Origin: an uncultured bacterium
Lineage (GTDB): Bacteria; Bacillota; Negativicutes; Veillonellales; Veillonellaceae
Direction: 5' to 3'
Assembly (NCBI GenBank): GCA_905214495.1
Contig: CAJMLW010000002.1
Location: 54,691 to 118,690 of the forward strand
Length of the DNA: 64,000 nucleotides
In this document: positions 16,649-25,176 of the stretch, piece by piece
Position numbering within the stretch: the stretch's first letter is position 1
Layout: every line of letters starts with the position of its first letter
Notes under the pieces: generated by a model
The model's database searches: none
Told to the model about the DNA's origin: nothing
What the model saw: only the letters and a program-made list of their open reading frames with translations
Position numbers and translations under genes: made by a program

Positions 16649-18269
16649 GTTTGAGAGTAGTGTAATTCTGTAAATCTCTAAAACTCTGAACGACTTTGTA
16701 GGTTCTGACAATGTGTTTGAGAGTAGTGTAATTCTGTAAATCTCTAAAACTCTTTAAACCATTTACGACTTTTTCGACTTGTTTGAGAGTAGTGTAATTC
16801 TGTAAATCTCTAAAACAAATGTCGGTGGTTTGATTGCGTTTCATATGTTTGAGAGTAGTGTAATTCTGTAAATCTCTAAAACATTAATTGCGTCGCTTTC
16901 CGATGTAGCTGCGTTTGAGAGTAGTGTAATTCTGTAAATCTCTAAAACTGTCTATCTCTTTCTCTATCTCTATCTCTCGTTTGAGAGTAGTGTAATTCTG
17001 TAAATCTCTAAAACTTGCGTAGTCATTAAACACAGGAACCAACTGTTTGAGAGTAGTGTAATTCTGTAAATCTCTAAAACTAAGCCGTATTCTTCAGCTA
17101 AGTCTGCAATGTTTGAGAGTAGTGTAATTCTGTAAATCTCTAAAACGATGAAGTTAGTGTAGAAGAGTCCCGACAAGTTTGAGAGTAGTGTAATTCTGTA
17201 AATCTCTAAAACGATGAAGTTAGTGTAGAAGAGTCCCAACAAGTTTGAGAGTAGTGTAATTCTGTAAATCTCTAAAACAGGAACTCCCATTTCTGTATTA
17301 AAGAACGTGTTTGAGAGTAGTGTAATTCTGTAAATCTCTAAAACCTAATGAAGAAGTACGGTGGTTATACAATAGTTTGAGAGTAGTGTAATTCTGTAAA
17401 TCTCTAAAACATGAAATTAAAAGAAATGCCCAACAGTAGCGTTTGAGAGTAGTGTAATTCTGTAAATCTCTAAAACCATTGAAAAGTACAACCAATCTGT
17501 TAATGGGTTTGAGAGTAGTGTAATTCTGTAAATCTCTAAAACTATCGTGTCCGTGTAGGTGAGCAGAAGGCGGTTTGAGAGTAGTGTAATTCTGTAAATC
17601 TCTAAAACTATAGTCCTCTGTATATCAGTATGGGGCAAGTTTGAGAGTAGTGTAATTCTGTAAATCTCTAAAACCTCGGTCAATTCCTTGCTCCGTTCTT
17701 CGTTGTTTGAGAGTAGTGTAATTCTGTAAATCTCTAAAACATGGGGTTAATAAGAATGGAATTTGACAGAGTTTGAGAGTAGTGTAATTCTGTAAATCTC
17801 TAAAACGCTCGTTGTAGAATTAATGGATCAGCATACGTTTGAGAGTAGTGTAATTCTGTAAATCTCTAAAACTGAAGAACCGAATCAAGATGCAGCATTA
17901 GAGTTTGAGAGTAGTGTAATTCTGTAAATCTCTAAAACGTTGGCCAATACCAACGATGAGAAACACACAGTTTGAGAGTAGTGTAATTCTGTAAATCTCT
18001 AAAACATAATTACCTTCTCCATTTGACCTTGGCGAGTTTGAGAGTAGTGTAATTCTGTAAATCTCTAAAACATCTGCTTCTGTATCTGGATATGCCGGTG
18101 TGTTTGAGAGTAGTGTAATTCTGTAAATCTCTAAAACATTTGAGATTCTAGATTATCAACCTTTTCTGTTTGAGAGTAGTGTAATTCTGTAAATCTCTAA
18201 AACTAATTGATGTGATACTTATACCATTCGGGCATTTGAGAGTAATGTGATTTTATAAACCTCTAAAAC
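16649..18269 (+). CRISPR. CRISPR array, 25 repeats and 24 spacers
   Basis: A 36-bp repeat starting GTTTGAGAGTAGTGTAATTC and ending TAAATCTCTAAAAC recurs every 66 bp from 16649; spacers are 30 bp except one of 31 bp (17939-17969). Twenty-four copies appear identical; the 25th (18234-18269) differs at several positions, marking the old end. The orientation is leader next to csn2, as usual in II-A. Spacers 8 and 9 (17147-17176, 17213-17242) differ by one base. Spacer 5 (16949-16978) is low-complexity TCTATC-type. Several spacers have open reading frames in a sense fitting phage genes, but no targets could be searched. Confidence 0.98.
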
Positions 18270-18299
18270 CTGTTTTTATTCACCTTTAGTTATGCGATT

Positions 18300-18335
18300 G
18301 TTCGAAAGTAGTGTAACTCTGTAAGTGATATGAAA
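18300..18335 (+). repeat. Decayed 26th CRISPR repeat
   Basis: Starting exactly 66 bp after the degenerate 25th repeat, GTTCGAAAGTAGTGTAACTC resembles the first 20 bases of the repeat, with further matches to about 18325 and then loss of similarity. The 30 bp between (18270-18299) are the corresponding fossil spacer. It shows gradual decay at the trailer end. Confidence 0.75.
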
Positions 18336-18382
18336 AGAATGTATAGAATTGATGATATAAGAATGCATAGAGATGATGACAA

Positions 18383-18459
18383 AAAAGTAGCATTACTATA
18401 CATAATATAGATTATTTGGCATATGCCATCTGTGTCTATATGTTAGTAATGCTACTTTT
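18383..18459 (-). terminator. Long hairpin, terminator of the HipA-like gene
   Basis: AAAAGTAGCATTACTA (18383-18398) pairs perfectly with TAGTAATGCTACTTTT (18444-18459), a 16-bp stem with further pairing inside the loop (ACATA / TATGT type). On the minus strand the stem is followed by six T residues, the proper form for the hipA-like gene; on the plus strand it could also stop transcripts leaving the CRISPR array. Confidence 0.75.
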
Positions 18460-18494
18460 AGTCTGATATTGAATTTATTCTGTTAAATATTTTA

Positions 18495-19631
18495 TTACTT
18501 TAGTTTCGTTAGATATGCATTTAGCATGTCTAATCGCTCAGCAAATAATGTTTTCATCATAGTAAGACGATTCTCCTTAATATTTGAATTTTTTGCATAT
18601 ATGGAATCCATCAATTCCATTGCTGTTTTAGACAATGACTGCGGAATTGTTAGTGGTGTTGTTACATACTTTATTTGCTTATCATGTTTCGATTTAAACG
18701 GTAATGATGGATACGTATGGAATGGTCTATGTGGATTAATCGTCATTTCGTTGTACCATAGGGTATTGCCATTATCGAAGATAGGGGCCATGCCAAGGAA
18801 TTCAAGTGTTGTAGAATTCCGTAAGAATCCAAAGTTACCGTAGTGACGGTCGTCATTTAATGTTAGATAGTCCAAAGCAAGTGTCGCATCTAAATGGGCT
18901 TTCACATTTGGAATTGAAAAATGTGTACACTGATCTAAGAACGCTTGGTATTTATTATCGCGTCGTTTAAGTGGCGCTGCTATGTGCCATGCAGGGATGT
19001 ATTCAATGTCTCCGCTCGTAAATAGTGGGCAAGATGACACGATTTCACCAGATGCGATTGTTTCTAATTCATATGGTACATGGTGAAAGTTTAGTTCTTT
19101 GCATAATTTTGACACAAATACTTCATTAAATGGCTGTTGATTGAGGAAGTTTCCAGCTTTTAATAGGCGAATGCCTTTTTTTTGTTGTACCCACATCTGG
19201 CGAAGAGAACCGTTTACAGATGAATTCGGTGTAATTAAATCGATATCGATATCATCAGAATCAGATAAGAATAAAGGCGTGTCAATTATAGGATGGTCAT
19301 AAAAATTGATAGTATCCCAATCTAAATTAGAGTGTATTGGTTTCATCCAATAGTGGTCAGATAGATTAAGTTGATATGATTTTAAAGAAAATTCTAATGC
19401 ATCTGATGCGTGATAAGCCTCTAGTAAATCTTCTAAATTAGGTCGCGAACCGGGAATCGCACGATGCTTTAAAAAATCATTAAGTGCGATTTCTTGATTG
19501 TCCATGACCATCATATTCAATGGTTTGCGGTCTGGATTTATTATTTCAGTAACCTTTGTTACTGTTAAAGTATCATCTAATATTGCTGTTAACACAGGAA
19601 TATTTTTATGCATTAGTATATAAGTACACAT
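18495..19631 (-). CDS. Standalone HipA-like serine/threonine kinase
   Basis: Predicted kinase of the HipA fold, 378 residues. Visible elements: phosphate loop TPNSSVNGS (134-142), Lys158 in the strand IRLLKAG, Glu170 in PFNEVFVSK, catalytic loop NDDRHYGNFG (259-268) and the metal-binding DNG at 286-288 in APIFDNG. The N-terminal part (NDFLKHRAIPGSRPN, SDHYWMKP) is like that of HipA-type proteins of clostridia that lack a HipB partner. AAAGGAGGTGAT precedes the ATG. No antitoxin-like gene lies upstream; 120 bp of AT-rich DNA precede a terminator. It converges on the CRISPR array end. In E. coli HipA phosphorylates GltX; the target here is unknown, and a toxin role is inference. Confidence 0.75.
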   Translation of the reverse strand: MCTYILMHKNIPVLTAILDDTLTVTKVTEIINPDRKPLNMMVMDNQEIALNDFLKHRAIPGSRPNLEDLLEAYHASDALEFSLKSYQLNLSDHYWMKPIHSNLDWDTINFYDHPIIDTPLFLSDSDDIDIDLITPNSSVNGSLRQMWVQQKKGIRLLKAGNFLNQQPFNEVFVSKLCKELNFHHVPYELETIASGEIVSSCPLFTSGDIEYIPAWHIAAPLKRRDNKYQAFLDQCTHFSIPNVKAHLDATLALDYLTLNDDRHYGNFGFLRNSTTLEFLGMAPIFDNGNTLWYNEMTINPHRPFHTYPSLPFKSKHDKQIKYVTTPLTIPQSLSKTAMELMDSIYAKNSNIKENRLTMMKTLFAERLDMLNAYLTKLK

Positions 19632-19751
19632 AGCATCACCTCCTTTATGTTAAGAATTAATAATTATATACATTATATCGTAAAATAAAGCTATAGGTAT
19701 ACATTTTACATAGTAATCTAATATTTCTTAATAAAATGACTATTAGCAAAA

Positions 19752-19806
19752 CAAAACGCCCCCTTCACAGCAACCATTTAAGGTTGCCTATGAAGGGGGC
19801 GTTTTG
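19752..19806 (-). terminator. Strong terminator downstream of the autotransporter remnant
   Basis: CAAAACGCCCCCTTCA (19752-19767) pairs with TGAAGGGGGCGTTTTG (19791-19806); inside, CAACC/GGTTG (19771-19775 with 19782-19786) extends the structure. On the minus strand T-rich sequence follows. The rest of the gene-free stretch 19632-20030 holds the hipA-like upstream region and about 220 bp in which no gene or signal is seen. Confidence 0.8.
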
Positions 19807-20030
19807 CATTGTTGTAAGAAAGTTAGTAAATATTTAGACGGAATCTAAATGTATGTATATAAGGCCATACAGCTTACGATAAGAGGGGAAGTAGCATCCT
19901 ATTGGAGTAGTATTGCATAAAAAGGGGAAATATATTAGGATGCGTCTCTCATAGATATGCAAGGGATATACAGGGGAGATATCTATGGTTGTACAACTAT
20001 ATGTCCATATATAACGGTATGTAATATAAA

Positions 20031-20429
20031 TTAGAATTTATGAGTAAATCCAGCGTTTACGCCCCAGTCAGCTTGGTAATCACCAGATAGACCGATAATA
20101 ACGTCCGCATATATGCTGTTGTTCGTATTGAAACCATAACGGCCGCCGAATGCGAGTTCAGCCCAAGTGCCTTTTAGGTCTTGTTCTGTCAATTTTACGG
20201 CATTACCGCTAGCATAGGTAGTTTTCACATTGCTTGTGAAAGCATCTCCCGTCGCAAGCCATGGTGCAGTATTTACGTTCATAACACCGCCATCGACTTG
20301 AATGGAACTGTTATCTAGCATGCCTGTAATAAAAGCTGGTTGTTTATAGTGTTTCATCAATTTATCTTGATCAGGTATATCTAGGGAAGCAATATAAATT
20401 TGACCACCATTTTTCTCGCTCTCATTCTC
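20031..20429 (-). pseudogene. 3' remnant of an autotransporter adhesin (outer-membrane barrel)
   Basis: Only the C-terminal piece of an outer-membrane beta-barrel is left: alternating strands such as AELAFGGRYGFNTNN, SIYADVIIGLSGDY and WGVNAGFTHKF, ending in phenylalanine as barrel proteins do. The frame is open back to a TAA at 20430-20432; there is no start codon with a ribosome binding site, signal peptide or passenger. About 133 codons remain. It is followed by the terminator at 19752. Such fragments arise by recombination among the large adhesin genes of Veillonella. It could only be a functional gene if a frameshift further up had been missed, but no related coding sequence is seen there. 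Confidence 0.7.
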
Positions 20430-20432
20430 TTA

Positions 20433-20803
20433 CACCTTAACTATATTACTTAATTTGTAATTTGTTTTCATATTGTGAAAGACTCTTCATAAATGAATAT
20501 ATATCTATGGGTTGATTTAATACTCTCTTATATAATGAAAGATAGATATATACTCGCTTTATAAAGACTTTGTGTCAGATGTATTTTAAATATATTTAAA
20601 ACAATATAACATTTTTCGTTAATTACAAATGGATTTTCATAATTTTGGTTTAAAAATATTTAAAATATTAATAGATGAGTTACATATTTGGGGCAGTGAA
20701 TACGATGTATGGTATTCTTTACAAATCTAGCGAGCATGGGTATTATTGTATGTATAGCGCGATTTTTAGTAACAGGCTAGTTGTAGCATAGAAAGGAGCC
20801 TTC
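20433..20803. other. AT-rich gene-free stretch
   Basis: 371 bp between the autotransporter remnant and the tag gene. It is very AT-rich with runs such as ATTTAAATATATTTAAAA and no open frame, hairpin terminator or convincing promoter pair that I can support. It probably holds the tag promoter and eroded adhesin DNA. Confidence 0.5.
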
Positions 20804-21400
20804 ATGAAAGTCACTTGTTCCTGGCCCACAACACCACTGTATCAGGCGTATCATGATTATGAATGGGGGCGTCCTATTCATAAAGACCAACGCCAATTTG
20901 AACATTTATGTTTGGAGAGTCTACAATGCGGTCTGAGTTGGATTACGATTTTAAATAAACGAGAAATTATACGCCAGTGTTTTGACTATTTTGATGTTGA
21001 TGCAGTAGCTAAATATACGGAAATAGATATAGAGCGCATTATGAGTACAGATGGTATGTTAAAGTCTCGTAAGAAAATCGAAGCCATCATCAACAATGCA
21101 CATGCGTTTCGATGCATTCAAGACGAGTTTGGATCCTTTTGCGAATATATATGGGCTTTCACCAATCATAAGACTCTTATTTATGAAGGCCATCCTGAGG
21201 GAAGGGTGCCTGCTAAAAATGAATTATCTACGCGCATTAGCAAAGACCTTAAGAAACGAGGGTTCAAATTTGTAGGACCTGTGACCATCTATTCCCATTT
21301 ACAAGCTAGTGGTCTCATCAATGATCACGGCAAGGATTGCCCTTGTTTTAATGAAATCAATGAGGCCAATCCTGTGGTTTATATGACAATAGATGATTAA
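20804..21400 (+). CDS. tag: DNA-3-methyladenine glycosylase I
   Basis: Base-excision repair enzyme that removes 3-methyladenine from alkylated DNA. 198 residues, the usual Tag length. It begins with CSWPTTPLYQAYHDYEWGRP, contains QCGLSWITILNKRE, and ends with the conserved zinc-site portion NDHGKDCPC. The zinc ligands of the family (an N-terminal Cys and His, a C-terminal His and Cys) are all present. ATG follows GAAAGGAG. Single gene with its own terminator. Confidence 0.94.
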   Translation: MKVTCSWPTTPLYQAYHDYEWGRPIHKDQRQFEHLCLESLQCGLSWITILNKREIIRQCFDYFDVDAVAKYTEIDIERIMSTDGMLKSRKKIEAIINNAHAFRCIQDEFGSFCEYIWAFTNHKTLIYEGHPEGRVPAKNELSTRISKDLKKRGFKFVGPVTIYSHLQASGLINDHGKDCPCFNEINEANPVVYMTIDD

Positions 21401-21409
21401 TATAAATAG

Positions 21410-21444
21410 AACCGTATCTACTGAAACATAGATACGGTTTTTTT
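21410..21444 (+). terminator. Rho-independent terminator
   Basis: AACCGTATCTA (21410-21420) pairs with TAGATACGGTT (21429-21439) and is followed by a run of T to 21444. Confidence 0.92.
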
Positions 21445-21528
21445 GTGATATTTTATATTGATTATTATCGATGTAGTTGATATACTACTTTCATAATAAC
21501 TTTCATACGTAAGGGAAAGGATAAGAAG

Positions 21529-22245
21529 ATGATTGGTTTAGGTACGGTTATCAACATGGGGCTCATTATCGGTGGTAGTATTATTGGGCTCACGTGTGGC
21601 CGATTTATGAAGGACAATTTAAAACAAACCCTTATGGTAGTATGTGGTATCATCGTGCTGTTACTAGGGATGAGCGGGGCCATGCAATTTATGCTGGTTA
21701 TCGTTAATGGTTCCTTGCAAACTACTGGACCTTTGTTGATGATTATCAGCATGGTAGTTGGTGCTGTGATTGGTGAAATCATTGATTTAGACCGATGGAT
21801 TACGGTTTTTGGTGACTGGGTGAAAGATAAAACCGGTAATACAGGGGACCCTAAGTTTACGCAAGCGTTTATCACTGCATCACTTACGTTTACTGTTGGT
21901 GCGATGGGCGTGCTCGGTTCAATTCAAGATGGATTGACAGGAGATTACCAAACCTTGCTACTTAAAGGAATTCTTGATGGTGTTATTGTTATGGTTATGA
22001 CCTCATCCATGGGGAAGGGCGCATTGTTTTCCTTCATTCCTGTAGGTATCACGCAGTGGTTGATCACGGCCTTAGCGCATGTTGCGGCGCCACTTATGAC
22101 ACAGCAGGCTATCGACAATTTATCCTATGTAGGATCCATCTTAATTTTCTGTGTAGGCATTAATATGATTTGGCCTAATAAGATTCGTTTAGCTAATTTA
22201 TTACCCGCCATATTTATCGCTATGGGCCTTACGTTTTTAATTTAA
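21529..22245 (+). CDS. DUF554 family membrane protein
   Basis: Inner-membrane protein of 238 residues with about seven hydrophobic segments. The start GLGTVINMGLIIGGSIIG and the later ITASLTFTVGAMGVLGSIQDG and DGVIVMVMTSSMGKGALFS segments match the DUF554 (YqgA/YdfK-like) family, whose members have been discussed as possible transporters; no function is established. A purine-rich site AAGGATAAGAAG precedes the ATG. It converges with guaC, with a shared terminator between them. Confidence 0.85.
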   Translation: MIGLGTVINMGLIIGGSIIGLTCGRFMKDNLKQTLMVVCGIIVLLLGMSGAMQFMLVIVNGSLQTTGPLLMIISMVVGAVIGEIIDLDRWITVFGDWVKDKTGNTGDPKFTQAFITASLTFTVGAMGVLGSIQDGLTGDYQTLLLKGILDGVIVMVMTSSMGKGALFSFIPVGITQWLITALAHVAAPLMTQQAIDNLSYVGSILIFCVGINMIWPNKIRLANLLPAIFIAMGLTFLI

Positions 22246-22259
22246 ATTTAAATTTTAAG

Positions 22260-22290
22260 ACCCCTCTTTACATTGTGTGTAAAGAGGGGT
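22260..22290. terminator. Bidirectional terminator between DUF554 gene and guaC
   Basis: ACCCCTCTTTACA (22260-22272) pairs with TGTAAAGAGGGGT (22278-22290), a 13-bp stem with a 5-nt loop. T runs are short on both sides, but the position between convergent genes supports a two-way stop. Confidence 0.75.
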
Positions 22291-22358
22291 ACTATATTCT
22301 CAATATAAATTTCTCGTAGTTAAAATGGTTTCTCCTAGAAATGCATGTTAGTAACCGA

Positions 22359-23345
22359 TTAGCGGTCGCCGTTGAAGATGGAGTTTTTAACAAGAACGTA
22401 GTCTACTTTACGGATAGCTTGTAGAGTAGTACCACCAGCGTAGGAGATGGCGGATTGTAAATCTTGTTCCATTTCGATTAATGTATCAAAGATAGAGCCT
22501 TTAGAAGGTATGAAGATTTTCTTGCCTTCTACGTTTTTACGTTCCCCTTTTTGGAATTCGGAAGCGGAACCAAAGTATTCTTTTACAGCTTTGCCGTCAA
22601 CGATTTTTTCTTCCCCTGGAGATTCTTGGTGACCAGCAAATAGGGAACCAATCATAACCATAGTAGCACCAAAGCGGATGGATTTAGCAATGTCGCCGTG
22701 ATCACGGATACCGCCGTCAGCGATGATAGGTTTTGTAGCTGCTTTTGCACACCAACGTACAGCAGCTAATTGCCAACCGCCAGTACCAAAGCCAGTTTTT
22801 AATTTTGTGATACAAACCTTACCAGGACCGATACCGACCTTTGTAGCGTCAGCACCAGCATTTTCAAGTTCACGAACTGCTTCTGGAGTACCTACGTTAC
22901 CAGCGATAACGAATGTTGTTGGTAAATTCTTTTTAATGTATTGAATCATGTCGATAACAGCATTAGAGTGACCATGTGCGATATCGATTGTGATATAATC
23001 AGGAATAAGGTTAGCTTTCGCTAATTCATCAACTAATGCGAATTCTTCTTGCTTTACGCCGATGGAAATAGAAGAATATAAGTTTTTTTCTTGCATGCGC
23101 TTTACAAAGTTGAGACGTCGTTCAGGTTGGAAACGATGCATAATATAGAAATAGCCTTTTTCTGCTAGTTTTTCAGCTAACTCTTCATCAATGATAGTTT
23201 GCATGTTTGCAGGAACTACAGGCAATTTAAATGTACGATTACCTAGTTTTACATGAGTATCACATTCGCTACGGCTGTTTACGATACATTTATTAGGAAT
23301 CAGTTGTACGTCTTCATAATCGAAGATGTTAGTTGTATTAATCAT
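22359..23345 (-). CDS. guaC: GMP reductase
   Basis: NADPH-dependent deamination of GMP to IMP, which returns guanine nucleotides to the adenine branch. 328 residues, in the IMPDH/GMPR barrel family: DYEDVQLIPNK at the start, the IMP-loop GIGPGKVCITKLKTG with the catalytic Cys178, IADGGIRDHGDIAKS and MIGSLFAGH. There are no CBS domains, and EYFGSASEFQKGE is of the GMP reductase type rather than IMPDH. A strong promoter lies upstream on the same strand. It sits close to other purine-linked genes (permease at 30233). Confidence 0.93.
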   Translation of the reverse strand: MINTTNIFDYEDVQLIPNKCIVNSRSECDTHVKLGNRTFKLPVVPANMQTIIDEELAEKLAEKGYFYIMHRFQPERRLNFVKRMQEKNLYSSISIGVKQEEFALVDELAKANLIPDYITIDIAHGHSNAVIDMIQYIKKNLPTTFVIAGNVGTPEAVRELENAGADATKVGIGPGKVCITKLKTGFGTGGWQLAAVRWCAKAATKPIIADGGIRDHGDIAKSIRFGATMVMIGSLFAGHQESPGEEKIVDGKAVKEYFGSASEFQKGERKNVEGKKIFIPSKGSIFDTLIEMEQDLQSAISYAGGTTLQAIRKVDYVLVKNSIFNGDR

Positions 23346-23389
23346 AGTTTCTATATCTCCTTTGAGGTATAATAAATTGAACCTGTACC

Positions 23390-23418
23390 ATTATACTGAA
23401 TTTATTTTCAATTTTCAA
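23390..23418 (-). promoter_or_regulatory. guaC promoter
   Basis: On the minus strand TTGAAA (23418-23413), a 17-bp spacer and TATAAT (23395-23390) lie 45 bp before the guaC start codon, which has AAAGGAG. No purine riboswitch is visible in between. Confidence 0.75.
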
Positions 23419-23528
23419 TACATTCCGAATATTAAAAACACTCATATAATTATTATACAATTTTATAGGTATCTTGTCTGTACATTTTCTCTATGTTCAG
23501 CCCATTATATTAATAGGAGGTTATTTTA

Positions 23529-24059
23529 ATGGAACATTCCAAGACACGCATGATAGCAGAAGCTGGTGTAGCTATTGCTATTGCACAAGTATTATCGTTT
23601 ATTACACTTTTTCATATGCCACAAGGCGGCTCCATTAAGGCCGCTTCCATGGTACCTCTCATGATTTTTGCATATCGCTGGGGTGGTACACGCGGTATTT
23701 GGGCTGGCGTTGTATATGGTATACTTCATTTCTTGCTGGGCTTTAAATCATCTATTCATTATCTCAGCATCATCTTAGATTATCTTGTAGCCTATGGTGT
23801 TATTGGTGTGTGCGGGTACTTCAAGGACAATATGACAGGTCTTGTTAGTGGATCTATTGTTGCCATTGCGCTTCGTTGGTTTGCGTCCGTAACAAGTGGT
23901 GCCGTTGTGTTTGCGAGCTATGCGCCGCAAGGTCAAAGCCCATGGATTTATTCTATGATTTATAATGCATCCTATATGGTGCCGGATGGAATTCTTAATA
24001 TTGTTGTGTTGTTGTTTATTTATCAAGGGGTAAAAAGAGGGTTGAAACGCGGTGCTTAA
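23529..24059 (+). CDS. thiT: Thiamine transporter ThiT (ECF S component)
   Basis: Substrate-binding membrane subunit of an energy-coupling-factor transporter for thiamine. 176 residues and about six hydrophobic segments. The family signature MPQGGSIKAASMVPLMIFAY followed by RWG and GVVYGILHFLLG is clear. It needs a shared ECF module (EcfA, EcfA', EcfT), which is not in the window. Start ATG follows AATAGGAGG. No TPP riboswitch is seen in the 180-bp divergent region with guaC. Its end overlaps the GTG start of the MobA-MobB gene by 8 bp. Confidence 0.9.
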   Translation: MEHSKTRMIAEAGVAIAIAQVLSFITLFHMPQGGSIKAASMVPLMIFAYRWGGTRGIWAGVVYGILHFLLGFKSSIHYLSIILDYLVAYGVIGVCGYFKDNMTGLVSGSIVAIALRWFASVTSGAVVFASYAPQGQSPWIYSMIYNASYMVPDGILNIVVLLFIYQGVKRGLKRGA

Positions 24060-25176
24060 TTTAGGCGTAATTATTTTGGCCGGTGGCCTGAGTTCACGCA
24101 TGGGATATCCTAAGGCTTTATTGCCTTGGACGAATGGTGAAAGCCTCATTTCTCATGCGTTGCGCAATGCTTTAGAACATAATGCCAATGATATTCTCAT
24201 TTCTATCGGTGATGATGAAAGTCTAGGCCAAGCCATCCAAGCTAACATTATCGACACATTGTCGAATAAAGAAAAAGAAAAAGTTTCTATCGTTCGGGAT
24301 TCTGTTCCAAGAAGTGGTCCATTAGGCGGATTATATAGCACATTAGCGGTAGGCAAGAGTCATGCCTATGCGGTGTTAGCCGTAGATATGCCATTTATGG
24401 ATTTTAATTTATATTACGAATGGCTCTACCAAGTAGAAGGTGATGATTGGCATGTTATTGTGCCTGTTGGTGAAAGCGGACGCTATGAACCTATGGCGGG
24501 CATATATAAGCCATCCATTGCTCCATTGTTGCAAACCGCTTTGGCAGGAGAGGATGTATCTTTGCATCATGCATTAGATAGTATAGGGACTGTGGTAACT
24601 ATTGAAGCAGGTGATTACGGTCATCATTTACGCAATGTGAATCATATAGAGGATTATAAGTGGGCCCGTGCAGAGGCTGTTAACGCAGATCGTCATGTTC
24701 CACTTATCAGCGTGGTTGCTGAAAAACGTAAGACTGGTAAAACTACGGTGGTGACGCGACTCGTTAATGAATTAGAACAAATTGGTTTCTCTGTGGGTAT
24801 TGTAAAAAGCGATAAACATGGCTTTCACATGGATTATGAAGGAACTGATACGGATCTTGCTATGAAAGCAGGTGCCACGGCCGTAGCAATTGCAGGTCCA
24901 ACGGAAACGGCTATACGCATTCGCACCGAAAAACAATCTAATCTGTATGATTTGGTACAGCAATTACCTGTAGATATTGCTATACTAGAAACGAGATCCC
25001 AAGGTATATTTCCTATTGTAGAAGTAACTCGAGAAGGGTACACAGAATCGCTGATATCCAGTGAGATTGAACGCGTAGGTACCATAGAGGTTACTGATTT
25101 AGATCAATGCATACCAGAGTTGGTGTGCCGAATACAAAGTATGATGAGGAATTTAGATGATAGCCGTTACTGTTGA
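24052..25176 (+). CDS. MobA-MobB fusion, molybdenum cofactor nucleotide transfer
   Basis: A 374-residue two-domain protein. Residues 1 to about 215 are MobA: ILAGGLSSRMGYPKALLPW nucleotide loop and VLAVDMPFMD, transferring GMP to molybdopterin. From about 220 it is MobB: Walker A EKRKTGKTTVVTRL, DKHGFHMDYEGTDTD and AIRIRTE, a GTP-binding helper protein. The start is a GTG at 24052, overlapping thiT; an internal ATG at residue 17 would remove the MobA loop. Its end overlaps moeA by 20 bp. The two functions are usually separate genes, so the fusion is worth noting. Confidence 0.9.
   Translation: MLNLGVIILAGGLSSRMGYPKALLPWTNGESLISHALRNALEHNANDILISIGDDESLGQAIQANIIDTLSNKEKEKVSIVRDSVPRSGPLGGLYSTLAVGKSHAYAVLAVDMPFMDFNLYYEWLYQVEGDDWHVIVPVGESGRYEPMAGIYKPSIAPLLQTALAGEDVSLHHALDSIGTVVTIEAGDYGHHLRNVNHIEDYKWARAEAVNADRHVPLISVVAEKRKTGKTTVVTRLVNELEQIGFSVGIVKSDKHGFHMDYEGTDTDLAMKAGATAVAIAGPTETAIRIRTEKQSNLYDLVQQLPVDIAILETRSQGIFPIVEVTREGYTESLISSEIERVGTIEVTDLDQCIPELVCRIQSMMRNLDDSRYC

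Noticed and set aside
16620..17683. Several minus-strand open frames of 60-110 codons with repeated peptide units
   Set aside because: They are translations of the 36-bp CRISPR repeats and 30-bp spacers (66 bp is a multiple of three), not genes.
18383..18459. Insertion-sequence or MITE end
   Set aside because: The 16-bp inverted repeat is explained by a terminator with a six-T tail for the hipA-like gene; no target-site duplication is seen.
23346..23528. Possible TPP riboswitch before thiT
   Set aside because: The CTGAGA and ACCTGAACCTG-type core elements are not both present; a lone GAACCTG near 23378 has no matching partner.
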